Positions 7,775-16,216 of a stretch of DNA of 37,158 bases are shown here, in pieces. Positions within the stretch are counted from its first letter, which is position 1. The number at the start of each line of letters is the position of its first letter. A program made the position numbers and the translations under genes. The stretch comes from Streptomyces sp. SID4985 (GTDB taxonomy: Bacteria; Actinomycetota; Actinomycetes; Streptomycetales; Streptomycetaceae). Where the stretch lies: contig NZ_WWIR01000205.1 in the NCBI RefSeq assembly GCF_009863025.1, positions 1 to 37,158 of the forward strand. Direction: 5' to 3'. The notes beneath the pieces were generated by a model, which did no database searches, was not told the DNA's origin, and was given only the letters and a program-made list of their open reading frames with translations.

Positions 7775-8845
7775 CTAGCGGGCCATCTCCTCCTTGAGGG
7801 CCGACACGAACAGGTCGACGTCGTCCTCCATGGTGTCGAAGGAGCACATCCAGCGGACGACGCCGGCCGCCTCGTCCCAGAAGTAGAAGCGGAAGCGCTT
7901 CTGGAGGCGTTCGCTCACGTCGTGCGGGAGCCGGGCGAAGACGCCGTTGGACTGCACCGGGTGGAGGATCTCCACGCCGTCCACCGCGCGGGCGCCCTCG
8001 GCCAGGCGCTGGGCCATCTCGTTGGCGTGGCGGGCGTTGCGGAGCCAGAGGTCCTTGGCGTACAGGGCCTCCAACTGCACCGACACGAAGCGCATCTTGG
8101 AGGCGAGCTGCATGGACAGCTTGCGCAGGTGCTTCATGTGGGAGACGGCGTCCTGGTTGATCACCACGACCGCCTCGCCGAAGAGGGCGCCGTTCTTCGT
8201 GCCGCCGAGGGAGAGGATGTCCACGCCGACCGCGTTGGTGAAGGTCCGCATGGGGACGTTCAGGGAGGCGGCGGCGTTCGATATGCGGGAGCCGTCCAGG
8301 TGCACCTTCATGCCGTGCGCGTGGGCGTGCTCGCAGATCGCGCGGATCTCGTCGGGCGTGTAGAGGGTGCCCAGTTCGGTGGACTGGGTGATCGAGACGA
8401 CCTGCGGCTTGGCCCGGTGCTCGTCCTCGAAGCCCCATGCCTGCCGGTCGATCAGCTCGGGCGTGAGCTTGCCGTCCGGCGTGGGCACGGTGAGCAGCTT
8501 GAGTCCGCCCATGCGCTCGGGGGCGCCGCCCTCGTCCACGTTGATGTGCGCGCTCTCGGCGCAGATCACCGCGCCCCAGCGGTCGGTGACCGCCTGGAGC
8601 GCGACGACGTTCGCGCCGGTGCCGTTGAACACCGGGAACGCCTCGGCGCTCGCGCCGAAGTGGCCGCGGATGATCCGCTGGAGGTTCTCGGTGTACTCGT
8701 CCCCGCCGTACGCCACCTGGTGGCCGCCGTTGGCCAGGGCCACGGCGGCCAGCACCTCGGGGTGCGCACCGGCGTAGTTGTCGCTGGCGAACCCCCGGAC
8801 CTTCGGATCGTGACGACGACGTGCGTCGGTCCGGGGAGGGTTCAC
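7775..8845 (-). CDS. L-threonine aldolase / beta-eliminating lyase (PLP enzyme)
   Basis: A 356-residue fold-type I PLP enzyme of the low-specificity threonine aldolase family (threonine to glycine and acetaldehyde). Seen: FASDNYAGAHPEVL at the N terminus, YGGDEYTENL, NGTGANVVAL, HINVDEGG, LDGSR (Asp184 for the PLP nitrogen) and SLGGTKNGA with the Schiff-base Lys217. The GTG start at 8843-8845 overlaps the upstream SDR stop as GTGA, so translation is coupled. Because it is coupled to an SDR and follows a DUF6421 gene, its physiological substrate may be another beta-hydroxy amino acid; that is inference. Confidence 0.93.
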   Translation of the reverse strand: MNPPRTDARRRHDPKVRGFASDNYAGAHPEVLAAVALANGGHQVAYGGDEYTENLQRIIRGHFGASAEAFPVFNGTGANVVALQAVTDRWGAVICAESAHINVDEGGAPERMGGLKLLTVPTPDGKLTPELIDRQAWGFEDEHRAKPQVVSITQSTELGTLYTPDEIRAICEHAHAHGMKVHLDGSRISNAAASLNVPMRTFTNAVGVDILSLGGTKNGALFGEAVVVINQDAVSHMKHLRKLSMQLASKMRFVSVQLEALYAKDLWLRNARHANEMAQRLAEGARAVDGVEILHPVQSNGVFARLPHDVSERLQKRFRFYFWDEAAGVVRWMCSFDTMEDDVDLFVSALKEEMAR

Positions 8846-9588
8846 GGCTTCTCGGTCAGCCACAGACGCGTTCCGTTCACTTCGGCGGCGGGCTCGTTCC
8901 AGACGCCGGCGACGGCGTCGGCCAGGTCCTTGACGTCCGTGAAGCCCGCGAACTTCGCGTTGGGGCGCTCGGCGCGCATCGCGTCGTGCACCAACGCCTT
9001 CACCACCAGGATCGCAGCGGCGGCGCGCGGCCCCTCCTCGCCCCCGGCCTTGCGGAAGCCGTCGGCCATGGCGAGCGTCCACGCCTCGGCGGCGGCCTTG
9101 GCGGCGGAGTACGCCGCGTTGCCCGCCGTGGGCTTGGACGCGCCCGCTGCGCTGATCAGCAGGTAGCGGCCGTTGCCGCCGCGCTGGAGGGCGTCGTAGA
9201 AGGCCAGGGAGGTGTTCTGGACGGTGCGGATCAGCAGCTTCTCCAGCAGATCCCAGTCGGCCAGGTCGGTGTCGTCGAACTTGGCGCCGCCGCGCCAGCC
9301 GCCGACCAGGTGGACCAGGCCGTCGATCCGGCCGTGCTCCTTCTCGATGCCCGCGGCCCAGGCCCGGGTCGAGTCGAGGTCGAGCAGGTCGACCGTCTCG
9401 CCGGTGACCGTGGCGCCGCCGTTGGCGTAGCGGGCCGCGTCCACGGCCTCAGCCAGCCGGGCGGGGTCGTTGTCCGCGCCGACGACGGTCGCCCCCGCCT
9501 CGGCCAGCCGGACCAGAGTCGCACGTCCCGCCGGTCCGCCCGCTCCGGCGACCGCGATCACCGCACCCCGCAGAACCCCGTTGCCCAT
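8842..9588 (-). CDS. Short-chain dehydrogenase/reductase
   Basis: A 248-residue classical-type SDR with an NAD(P)-binding Rossmann fold. Seen: the glycine motif AGAGGPAG at residues 14-21 (a variant of TGxxxGxG), an acidic DN at 39-40 after beta-2 suggesting NAD preference, DLLDLD, LVHLVGGW in place of the usual NNAG, catalytic Ser146 in LISAAGAS, and Tyr160-x3-Lys164 (YSAAK). The start is the ATG at 9588, with GAGAGGAAG just upstream; longer starts reach almost to the DUF6421 gene but lack a better ribosome site. It overlaps the threonine aldolase by 4 nt. The substrate is unknown. Confidence 0.9.
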   Translation of the reverse strand: MGNGVLRGAVIAVAGAGGPAGRATLVRLAEAGATVVGADNDPARLAEAVDAARYANGGATVTGETVDLLDLDSTRAWAAGIEKEHGRIDGLVHLVGGWRGGAKFDDTDLADWDLLEKLLIRTVQNTSLAFYDALQRGGNGRYLLISAAGASKPTAGNAAYSAAKAAAEAWTLAMADGFRKAGGEEGPRAAAAILVVKALVHDAMRAERPNAKFAGFTDVKDLADAVAGVWNEPAAEVNGTRLWLTEKP

Positions 9589-9659
9589 CGTCTTCCTCTC
9601 CCGCTCAGCAGTCTCGTGTACGCCGGTCTCGTGGACGTCGCTCCGGTGGCCGCCGTCGC

Positions 9660-11057
9660 TCACGCGGCGGTCCGCCCGGCGCCGTCCGCCGTGATGCCCT
9701 TGGCCGAGGCAATCACGCTCTTCAGCTTCTTGGACAGGGCCTCATAGAACATGCTGAGCGGAAACTCGTCCGGGAGCACGTCGTCCACGAGCTTGCGCGG
9801 CGGCAGGCTCAGGTCGAGGGCGTCGGGGCCCTTGGCCCACTTGGAGCCGGGGTGCGGGGCGAGGTAGGTCGCGACGAGCTCGTACCCGGCGAACCAGTGG
9901 ACCAGCTTGGGCCGGTCGATGCCGTCGCGGTAGAGCTGCTCGATCTCGGCGCACAGCCGGTTGGTGACCTCGGGGGCGCGCTCCCAGTCGATGGAGAGCT
10001 TGTTGTCGGTCCAGCGGACCACGTCGTGCTTGTGCAGGTAGGCGAAGAGCAGCTGGCCGCCCAGGCCGTCGTAGTTGCGCACGCGGTCGCCGGTGACCGG
10101 GAAGCGGAACATGCGGTCGAAGAGGACCGCGTACTGCACGTCACGGGCCTGCGGGACGCCGTCCGCCTGAAGCTTCACGGCCTCCTTGAAGGCGGTGAGG
10201 TCGCAGCGCAGCTCCTCCAGGCCGTACATCCAGAACGGCTGGCGCTGCTTGATCATGAACGGGTCGAAGGGCAGGTCGCCGTGGCTGTGGGTGCGGTCGT
10301 GGACCATGTCCCAGAGCACGAAGGCCTCTTCGCAGCGCTTCTGGTCGTGGACCATCTCCGCGATGTCCTCGGGCAGCTCCAGGCCGAGGAGGGCGACGGC
10401 GGCGTCCGTGACCTTGCGGAAGCGCGCGGCCTCGCGGTCGCAGAAGATGCCGCCCCAGGAGAAACGTTCCGGCGCCTCGCGGACGGCGATGGTCTCCGGG
10501 AAGAGGACGGCGGAGTTGGTGTCGTAGCCCGAGGTGAAGTCCTCGAAGGTGATGCCGCAGAACAGCGGGTTGTCGTACCGCGTGCGCTCCAGCTCGGCCA
10601 GCCAGTCCGGCCAGACCATGCGCAGGACGACCGCCTCCAGATTGCGGTCCGGGTTGCCGTTCTGCGTGTACATCGGGAAGACGACCAGGTGCTGGAGGTC
10701 GTGCTCACGGCGCGCGGCGGGCTGGAAGGCCAGCAGCGAGTCGAGGAAGTCCGGCACCTCGAAGCCGCCCTCGGCCCAGCGGCGCAGGTCCTTCACGAGA
10801 GCCTCGTGGTAGGCGGCGTCGTGCGGGAGCAGCGGGGCCAGCTCCTCGACCGCCTCGGTCACCCGGCGGACGGCCGCCTCGGCGTCGGCCCGCGTGGGCG
10901 CGCCCTCGGCCTCGAAGTCGATCGATCCGTCCTTGGACTGCCATGGCCGGATCTGCTCCACGGCATCCTTGAGCATCGGCCAGGCCGGGTGCTCGATCAC
11001 CCTGGTCAGCGAAGGAAGCCGCTCCTCCACACCCGCCTGCACAAGAATTTCCGTCAT
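9660..11057 (-). CDS. DUF6421 family protein
   Basis: A 465-residue soluble protein that I recognise as the DUF6421 group; no function is established to my knowledge. There is no signal peptide and no transmembrane segment. Notable conserved-looking patches are REHDLQHLVVFPMY, a VHDRTHSHGDLPFDPFM stretch with three His and two Asp that could bind metal, and GLGGQLLFAYLHKHDVVRW. The ATG at 11057 has a strong GGAGGA 6 nt upstream. It is first of three same-strand genes (DUF6421, SDR, threonine aldolase), with a 71-nt gap to the SDR, so the three are likely co-transcribed. Confidence 0.85.
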   Translation of the reverse strand: MTEILVQAGVEERLPSLTRVIEHPAWPMLKDAVEQIRPWQSKDGSIDFEAEGAPTRADAEAAVRRVTEAVEELAPLLPHDAAYHEALVKDLRRWAEGGFEVPDFLDSLLAFQPAARREHDLQHLVVFPMYTQNGNPDRNLEAVVLRMVWPDWLAELERTRYDNPLFCGITFEDFTSGYDTNSAVLFPETIAVREAPERFSWGGIFCDREAARFRKVTDAAVALLGLELPEDIAEMVHDQKRCEEAFVLWDMVHDRTHSHGDLPFDPFMIKQRQPFWMYGLEELRCDLTAFKEAVKLQADGVPQARDVQYAVLFDRMFRFPVTGDRVRNYDGLGGQLLFAYLHKHDVVRWTDNKLSIDWERAPEVTNRLCAEIEQLYRDGIDRPKLVHWFAGYELVATYLAPHPGSKWAKGPDALDLSLPPRKLVDDVLPDEFPLSMFYEALSKKLKSVIASAKGITADGAGRTAA

Positions 11058-11404
11058 GTCCCATCCTCCACGGGAGAACCTCGCGTATGGACACCGTATG
11101 CATACCCGGTTTCACCGAACAAGAGGGGACTCGGGAAATTATTCTGCGCAGCCGCCGTTCGACCGGCGTTTTTCCTGCGGCAAACCGTGACGGCGCTCAC
11201 TTTCGCCATACGCATACGACCGCACCGGCACCTGCGGGTTTCAGCCACCCCGCGCGCGGGCAGCGGCACACCGTCCGTGACGGGGCGGACGCACATGAAG
11301 AGCCATCCCGGGGCGGGGCCATTAGGCTGCGGAACGTGCCGCGCGGTCGACGACGTCCGTCGGGTCCGCGGACCGGGCCGCCGTCGACGGAAGCGAGTTG
11401 AACC
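11058..11404. other. Intergenic region between divergent DUF6421 and GDPD genes
   Basis: A 347-bp gap without a supportable gene. It contains the 10-bp palindrome GTATGCATAC at 11096-11105, just upstream of the DUF6421 gene, with further GTATG-like half-sites around 11084 and inverted as CATACGCATAC near 11206. A TAGGCT -10-like element lies at 11323-11328 ahead of the GDPD gene. Confidence 0.45.
11096..11105. promoter_or_regulatory. Palindrome GTATGCATAC, candidate operator
   Basis: A perfect 10-bp palindrome 39 bp upstream of the DUF6421 start codon. GTATG-type half-sites recur nearby. No regulator gene is adjacent, so the binder is unknown. Confidence 0.3.
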
Positions 11405-12088
11405 TTGAACTTCCTTACCATCGGACACCGCGGGATCATGGGCATCGAGCCCGAGAACACCCTCCGTTCCTTCGTCGCGGCGCAGCAGGCCGGCCTCGAC
11501 GTCATCGAACTCGACCTGCACCTCAGCAAGGACGGCGCGCTGGTCGTCATGCACGACGCCGAGGTGGACCGCACCACCGACGGCAGCGGGGCGATCTCCG
11601 AGAAGACCCTCGCGGAGCTGCGCGCGCTGGACGCGGGGCTCGGCGAGCAGGTGCCGGTCTTCGAAGAGGTCCTGGACGCGGTGAACGCGCCCCTCCAGGC
11701 GGAGATCAAGGACGTGGCGGCGGCCAGGGCACTCGCCGAGGTCATGCACCGCCGGGACCTCGTCTCCCGCGTGGAGGTGCTGTCCTTCCACGACGAGGCG
11801 CTGGCGGAGATCTCCCGGCTGGTGCCGGGGGTGCGCACGGCGCTGGTCGCGAGCCACTACGGCACGGACGTGGTGGACCGGGCCGTGGCGGTGGGCGCCA
11901 CGGCTCTCTGTCTCGACATCCGCCGGATCACCCAGGAGGTCGTGGAGAAGGCGCGCGCGGCCGACCTGCGCGTCTTCGCCTGGGTGGTCAACACCCAGGA
12001 CGACCTGCGGCTGGTGCGCGCGCTCCAGCTCGACGGGGCGACGACGGACTATCCGGAGATCAAGCGCACGGGCCGCTTCACGGCCTGA
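11405..12088 (+). CDS. Glycerophosphodiester phosphodiesterase
   Basis: A 227-residue GDPD-type TIM barrel that would hydrolyse glycerophosphodiesters to glycerol-3-phosphate and an alcohol. Seen: GHRGIMGIEPENT (catalytic His8 and the Glu residues), ELDLHLSKDGALVVMHD with metal-binding Glu/Asp and the second catalytic His, TDGSGAI, and EIKD. There is no signal peptide, so it is probably cytoplasmic and slightly shorter than secreted GDPDs. The TTG at 11405 is the only start that keeps the HRG motif; GGAAG lies about 11 nt upstream. It is convergent with the GNAT gene across a hairpin. Confidence 0.92.
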   Translation: MNFLTIGHRGIMGIEPENTLRSFVAAQQAGLDVIELDLHLSKDGALVVMHDAEVDRTTDGSGAISEKTLAELRALDAGLGEQVPVFEEVLDAVNAPLQAEIKDVAAARALAEVMHRRDLVSRVEVLSFHDEALAEISRLVPGVRTALVASHYGTDVVDRAVAVGATALCLDIRRITQEVVEKARAADLRVFAWVVNTQDDLRLVRALQLDGATTDYPEIKRTGRFTA

Positions 12089-12119
12089 GCGCCCTGAGCC
12101 GTCCGAGTCGACCAAGTCG

Positions 12120-12139
12120 GCCGACTCGCCTGAGTCGGC
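12120..12139. terminator. Bidirectional hairpin terminator
   Basis: GCCGACTC (12120-12127) and GAGTCGGC (12132-12139) form a perfect 8-bp stem with a 4-nt loop between the convergent GDPD and GNAT genes. Further GAGTCG/CGACTC copies just upstream (12104-12126) allow alternative pairings. Confidence 0.7.
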
Positions 12140-12146
12140 TGCCGGG

Positions 12147-12683
12147 TCACACCAGCGGCTTGACCAGCAGCTCGAAGCGCAGGTCGTCCCGGCGCGGTAT
12201 GCCGAAGCGCTCGTCGCCGTACGGGAAGGGCGATGTCTTTCCCGTACGGCGGTAGCCGCGCCGCTCGTACCAGGCGATCAGATCCTCGCGGACGGAGATC
12301 ACCGTCATGTGCATCTCGGTCACGTCCCAGGTCTCGCGGACCTGGCGCTCCGCCTCCGCCATGACGACCTTGCCGAGGCCCGCGCCCTGGAGGGCGGGGC
12401 TGACCGCGAACATGCCGAAGTAGGCGTGGTCTCCCCGGTGTTCGAGCTGGCAGCAGGCGACCGTGCGGCCGTCCTGCTCGACGACGAGCAGCCGGCTGTC
12501 GGGCGACTTGATGATCTCCCGCACACCCTCGGGGTCGGTCCGCTGCCCGTCCAGGATGTCCGCCTCGGTGGTCCAGCCGACCCGGCTCGCCTCGCCCCGG
12601 TACGCCGACTCGACCAGCGCGACGAGGGTGTCCACGTCGGCGTCGGTGGCGTCGCGGAAGGTCAGTCCGGTGGGGTGGTTCAT
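12147..12683 (-). CDS. GNAT-family N-acetyltransferase
   Basis: A 178-residue single-domain GNAT protein using acetyl-CoA. Seen: FRDATDADVDTLVALVESAYRG split over the first two elements, the substrate-facing ACCQLEHRGDHAYFG strand, motif A with QGAGLG for the CoA pyrophosphate, and the C-terminal AWYERRGYRRTG of motif B. The acceptor is unknown. The ATG at 12683 has GGAGAAC 5-6 nt upstream. It is divergent from the VOC gene with a gap of 72 bp. Confidence 0.9.
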   Translation of the reverse strand: MNHPTGLTFRDATDADVDTLVALVESAYRGEASRVGWTTEADILDGQRTDPEGVREIIKSPDSRLLVVEQDGRTVACCQLEHRGDHAYFGMFAVSPALQGAGLGKVVMAEAERQVRETWDVTEMHMTVISVREDLIAWYERRGYRRTGKTSPFPYGDERFGIPRRDDLRFELLVKPLV

Positions 12684-12741
12684 GGAATGTTCTCCGACTT
12701 CTCGGGCGCGGCTCGGCCAGGGTCGAGGGTAACCGGGCGAT

Positions 12742-12747
12742 TAGGCT
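12742..12747 (+). promoter_or_regulatory. Candidate -10 element of a leaderless promoter for the VOC gene
   Basis: TAGGCT ends 8 nt before the ATG at 12756 and no Shine-Dalgarno sequence is visible. Both points suggest a leaderless transcript. Confidence 0.4.
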
Positions 12748-12755
12748 TCGCCCGC

Positions 12756-13148
12756 ATGGTGCATGTACTCGGCAGTCGTATGCTCGTCCGCCCGACCGAC
12801 CCGGACCGCTCCCGCGCCTTCTACGGCGAGCAGTTGGGACTCACCGTCTACCGCGAGTTCGGTACGGGTCCCGAGCGCGGGATCGTCTACTTCCTGGGCG
12901 GCGGTTTCCTTGAGGTCTCGGGACGCTCCGAAACCCCGCCGTCCTCCGAGGTGCGGCTATGGCTCCAGGTCCCGGATCTGCGGGCCGCGCACAAGGAGCT
13001 GCGGGAGAAGGGCGTGGAGATCGTCCGTCCGCCGGAGCGGGAGCCGTGGGGGCTGGACGAGATGTGGATCGCGGACCCGGACGGTATTCCGATCGTGCTG
13101 GTGGAGGTTCCGGCGGAGCATCCGCTGCGGTATCGGCCGGGGATCTGA
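12756..13148 (+). CDS. VOC (glyoxalase/bleomycin-resistance) family protein
   Basis: A 130-residue protein with one vicinal-oxygen-chelate domain made of two beta-alpha-beta3 modules: SRMLVRPTDPDRSRAFYGEQ then LGLTVYREF, and later VPDLRAAHKELREKGVEI with WIADPDGIPIVLVE. Such proteins act as metal-dependent lyases, dioxygenases or drug-binding resistance proteins; the specific role cannot be read. The ATG at 12756 is chosen because of the -10 element 8 nt upstream. Its stop lies 19 bp from the end of the convergent MarR gene. Confidence 0.88.
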   Translation: MVHVLGSRMLVRPTDPDRSRAFYGEQLGLTVYREFGTGPERGIVYFLGGGFLEVSGRSETPPSSEVRLWLQVPDLRAAHKELREKGVEIVRPPEREPWGLDEMWIADPDGIPIVLVEVPAEHPLRYRPGI

Positions 13149-13167
13149 CGTCTCCGGCCTTCCGACC

Positions 13168-13800
13168 TCAGGCGCGCAGGCCGCCCAAGTGGCCCTCCAG
13201 CCCGTTGAGGAGCACCGCGAGCAGGTCGGACAGCTCCTCCTGGCCCTCGGCGGCCAGGGTGGACAACACCGCCTTCTCGTAGGCGAGTTGCTCGGGGAGG
13301 ATGCCGTCCACGAGGTCGCGGCCCGCGTCGGTGAGGCGGAGGTGGGCCACGCGGCGGTCGCGGGTGTCGGTGCGCCGTTCGACCAGGCCGGTCTCGGTGA
13401 GCCGCTTGAGGCGCTTGGTCACGGCGGCCCCGGAGGAGAAGGTCTCCCGGGCCAGCTCGCCGGGGGTGAGTTCGTGGCCGGTACGGCGCAGCGCGCCGAG
13501 CAGGTCGAACTCGGCGCGGCTGAGTCCCGCGCGGCGCAGCGGAGCGTCCTCGGCCTGCTGGAGGAGGGCGGCACAGCGGTTGATCCGGCCGATGACCTCC
13601 ATGGGGCCGGTGTCGAGCCCGGGGTGCACGGCACGCCACTGGCCGACGACCGAGGCGACGGTGTCGGTGCGGGGCGGGGCGTCGGGGCCGGTGCCGGTCC
13701 CGGTGCCGGTGTCGCTCGTGCCACCGGCACCGTCGGCCGTCGGTCCGGGGCCGTCCGTCCGTTCGGTCCCGGTGTCCGGCTGCCCGTTCCTCGCCGTCAT
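13168..13800 (-). CDS. MarR-family transcriptional regulator
   Basis: A 210-residue winged-helix regulator. The first 50 or so residues are low-complexity (Thr, Gly, Pro, Asp, with a TGTGTGTG run) and probably disordered, which is unusual for MarR. The domain follows: AALLQQAEDAPLRRAGL, FDLLGALRRTG, ELTPGELARETFSSGAAVTKRLKRL (recognition helix region, split here as ELARETFSSGAAVTKRL), and the wing VERRTDTRDRRVAHLRLTDAG. Its ATG overlaps the stop of the upstream FUSC transporter gene as ATGA, so it is the second gene of that operon. It probably represses the operon through the TTTAC-N2-GTAAA site at 15432-15443. Confidence 0.92.
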   Translation of the reverse strand: MTARNGQPDTGTERTDGPGPTADGAGGTSDTGTGTGTGPDAPPRTDTVASVVGQWRAVHPGLDTGPMEVIGRINRCAALLQQAEDAPLRRAGLSRAEFDLLGALRRTGHELTPGELARETFSSGAAVTKRLKRLTETGLVERRTDTRDRRVAHLRLTDAGRDLVDGILPEQLAYEKAVLSTLAAEGQEELSDLLAVLLNGLEGHLGGLRA

Positions 13801-15410
13801 GGCCGTACTGCCTCCGTCGTCCCGCTGTTCTGCGCCTGCGCGTGTGCGTGTGCGGCTCGCACATGCCGCGCCGTCTCGGCGAGCGTACGGTGTCCGGCCT
13901 GCTCGGCGCGCAGGACCCGTTCCTCGGGCAGGGGCCGCTGCCACCACTCCCCCAGCGCCGTGTCGGCCGTGGCCCGCAGGTCGATCAGGGCCACGGCGAG
14001 GGCGCGGCGCGCGGGGACCAGGGCGGTCGGCAGGGGCTGCGCGAGCAGCCCGTCCGCGTGGGCGCGGGCCTCCTCGGCGGCGGTGAGGGCGTGCTCCACG
14101 TGCCGTCCCGCGCGCCGGTTGGTGACGAGGACGGCGGCGGCGAAGCCGGTCAGGGCGCCGACCAGGGTGTCCAGGACGCGCTGGGTCATCAGCCGGCCCG
14201 GGTCCTGGAGGTGGGCGAACTCGGTGATGAGCAGCGCCATGGGGGTCACGCACACGCTGCCGAGCCAGTAGTTGCGGGCGATCAGCGCCTCGGCACCGAG
14301 GTTGCAGGCCGCGCAGCACAGTACGAGCACCACCGGGTGGAGGTGGGTCAGCGGGGCGAGGGCGGCGAAGAGGAGCACACCGAGGAGGTTGCCGAGGACC
14401 CGCTGGAGGGCGCGGCTCCAGGTGCGGGTGACGTTGGCCTGGTAGAGCGCGGCGGCGGTGACGAGGGCCCAGTAGGGGCGGCCGACACCGAGCGCGAGGG
14501 CGGCGTATCCGGCGAGCGCGCAGCCGAGGGCGGTGCGGGCGGCGAGCGGGGCCAGGTGGGTCAGGGGGATGCGGTGGGGGCGGGGGTACGGCGGTTCCGC
14601 TGCCGTGACGACGACGCCGGGAACGGGGCCGTTGCCGCGCAGCGCGTCGGCGTGGGCGCGGAGTACGGCCGCGTGGGCGCCCGGGGTCGTGAGGGCGGTC
14701 TCGGCCTCGGTGAGCAGTGCGGCGAGGGCCCGGCGGGTGGGGTCGGGGCGGACGCCGGGGGCGTGGAGGGCCGACCACGCGCCGTGCAGGGCGGCGTACG
14801 CGGCCGTAGGGGACGCCCCCGCACCGCCCCCGGCCTGGGCGGCGACCGCGCGCAGGGCCGTCGCGACGGCGCGGCGTTCCGGGCCGTGCGGGCGGAGGAG
14901 GCCCGGGGCCATGCCGATCAGCCAGGCCCAGGCGCCCGCGCCGAGGGCCAGGGCGAGGTGGCCGGGGAGCCGGCCCGGGGTCTGCGGGACGAAGAGCGCG
15001 GCGGACATGACGAAGGCGACGACCACGTTCCCGGGCGGTCCGATCCGCGTCGCCTCGCAGACGGTCTTCTGCACGGCGGCCAGCAGGGCGCCGACGGTCA
15101 CCAGGACCACCGGGTCGGAGGTGAGCGACGCGGAGACGAGGGCGGCGGCCAGACCGGCGGTCATGCCGAGGACCACCAGGGCGAGGACGCGGGCCCGGGC
15201 GGCGTAGGGGCGGTCGTGGGCGTAGAGCGCGCACAGCGCCCCGGCCATCGTGTAGAGGGCGAGGTCGAGGCGGCCGAGGGCCAGCAGGACGAGGTTGGGC
15301 AGGAGGGTCGAGGCCACGACGCTGAGGGCGGCTTTGAACCAGATCGCGGAGGGCCGTCCGAGACGGAGCGGCTGAGCGAGCGGGAGGGGGCGGAGGGGCA
15401 GGCTGCTCAC
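13797..15410 (-). CDS. FUSC-family membrane transporter
   Basis: A 537-residue inner-membrane protein of the fusaric acid resistance/aromatic acid exporter (AaeB-like) family. Two hydrophobic blocks (about residues 25-165 and 330-460, each several TM helices) are separated by and followed by cytoplasmic helical regions, the typical FUSC duplication. Such proteins export aromatic acids or other toxic organic acids. The GTG at 15410 is chosen because TAAGTT, a -10 element, ends 7 nt before it; an ATG about 160 nt upstream would add a non-hydrophobic extension with no family resemblance. It is translationally coupled to the MarR gene downstream (ATGA). Confidence 0.88.
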   Translation of the reverse strand: MSSLPLRPLPLAQPLRLGRPSAIWFKAALSVVASTLLPNLVLLALGRLDLALYTMAGALCALYAHDRPYAARARVLALVVLGMTAGLAAALVSASLTSDPVVLVTVGALLAAVQKTVCEATRIGPPGNVVVAFVMSAALFVPQTPGRLPGHLALALGAGAWAWLIGMAPGLLRPHGPERRAVATALRAVAAQAGGGAGASPTAAYAALHGAWSALHAPGVRPDPTRRALAALLTEAETALTTPGAHAAVLRAHADALRGNGPVPGVVVTAAEPPYPRPHRIPLTHLAPLAARTALGCALAGYAALALGVGRPYWALVTAAALYQANVTRTWSRALQRVLGNLLGVLLFAALAPLTHLHPVVLVLCCAACNLGAEALIARNYWLGSVCVTPMALLITEFAHLQDPGRLMTQRVLDTLVGALTGFAAAVLVTNRRAGRHVEHALTAAEEARAHADGLLAQPLPTALVPARRALAVALIDLRATADTALGEWWQRPLPEERVLRAEQAGHRTLAETARHVRAAHAHAQAQNSGTTEAVRP

Positions 15411-15417
15411 ACCGATG

Positions 15418-15423
15418 AACTTA
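15418..15423 (-). promoter_or_regulatory. Candidate -10 of a leaderless FUSC-MarR operon promoter
   Basis: TAAGTT on the minus strand, ending 7 nt before the GTG start at 15410. There is no ribosome-binding site. Confidence 0.45.
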
Positions 15424-15431
15424 GCATGTGT

Positions 15432-15443
15432 TTTACCTGTAAA
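15432..15443. promoter_or_regulatory. Candidate MarR operator TTTAC-N2-GTAAA
   Basis: A perfect 5+5 inverted repeat (TTTAC CT GTAAA), notably AT-rich for this genome, sits 9 bp upstream of the -10 element of the FUSC-MarR operon, in the -35 region. This is the expected place for an autorepressor site. Confidence 0.55.
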
Positions 15444-15566
15444 CGATTCCCCTCTCGGGCGTGCGCGCTCCGGCGAGTGCTCCCCGTGTACTCCCTTGCG
15501 CTCGCGTGCGCTCCGCGTGTCGTGGGCATCGCATCCCTCGACCGACGTCGAACGGGGGTGAGGGGC

Positions 15567-16115
15567 GTGCACGGTCCGGCTTCACCGGCCTGGCTGCTGG
15601 TCGCGCTGTGCGCGGCGACCGGGGCCTACTGCCTGCTGCGGATGCGCAGCGGCGTCGAGGAGCAGCGCCGCGCGGCGGGCGGTGAGGCGCTGATGGGCTT
15701 CGGGATGGCCGCGATGGCGGTCCCGGCGGCGGTGTTCGCCCCGCCGCGCTGGATGTGGCCGGTGTACGCGGCCGTGTTCGGCGCGGCGGCGCTGCGCGCG
15801 CTGTGGGCGGCGCGCCGGGACGCCCATCATCTGCACCATCTGATGGGCACCTCGGCGATGGTCTACATGTCCGTGGTGATGGCCCTCGCCCCGGCCGGGC
15901 ACCACCACATGCCCGGCGGCTCCGGGGTGGCCCCGCTGACGGGCGCGCTGCTGCTGTACTTCACCGGCTATGTGCTGCTGACCGGCGCCCGTCTGGTCCC
16001 GGCGGCCGCGAGCCCGGGACCGGCCACGGCACGCTGGGGCGACCGGCCCGAACTCGCGCGCGCGTGCCGTCTGTCGATGGGGATAGGCACGGTCGCGATG
16101 CTGCTGACGATGTGA
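15567..16115 (+). CDS. DUF5134 membrane protein, His-rich
   Basis: A 182-residue integral membrane protein with about five hydrophobic segments (residues 7-20, 38-55, 60-73, 90-105, 120-140 approximately). Two His clusters stand out: DAHHLHHLMG and APAGHHHMPGG, flanking one membrane segment; they could bind metal such as copper, but that is inference. I recognise it as the DUF5134 group, which has no established function to my knowledge. The GTG at 15567 is preferred (GGGGG about 8 nt upstream); the GTG at 15558 would add three residues. It is followed by an M56 peptidase gene with its own leaderless promoter. Confidence 0.8.
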   Translation: MHGPASPAWLLVALCAATGAYCLLRMRSGVEEQRRAAGGEALMGFGMAAMAVPAAVFAPPRWMWPVYAAVFGAAALRALWAARRDAHHLHHLMGTSAMVYMSVVMALAPAGHHHMPGGSGVAPLTGALLLYFTGYVLLTGARLVPAAASPGPATARWGDRPELARACRLSMGIGTVAMLLTM

Positions 16116-16216
16116 GGGCACCGCGACCGAGGGGATCGTCAACCTCCGCCGCACGTCCGGGCGTTGTCTGCGTCACTTCGGCGGACCGCGTGGCTCCCGG
16201 TGGTCGGTCGCGCCCA

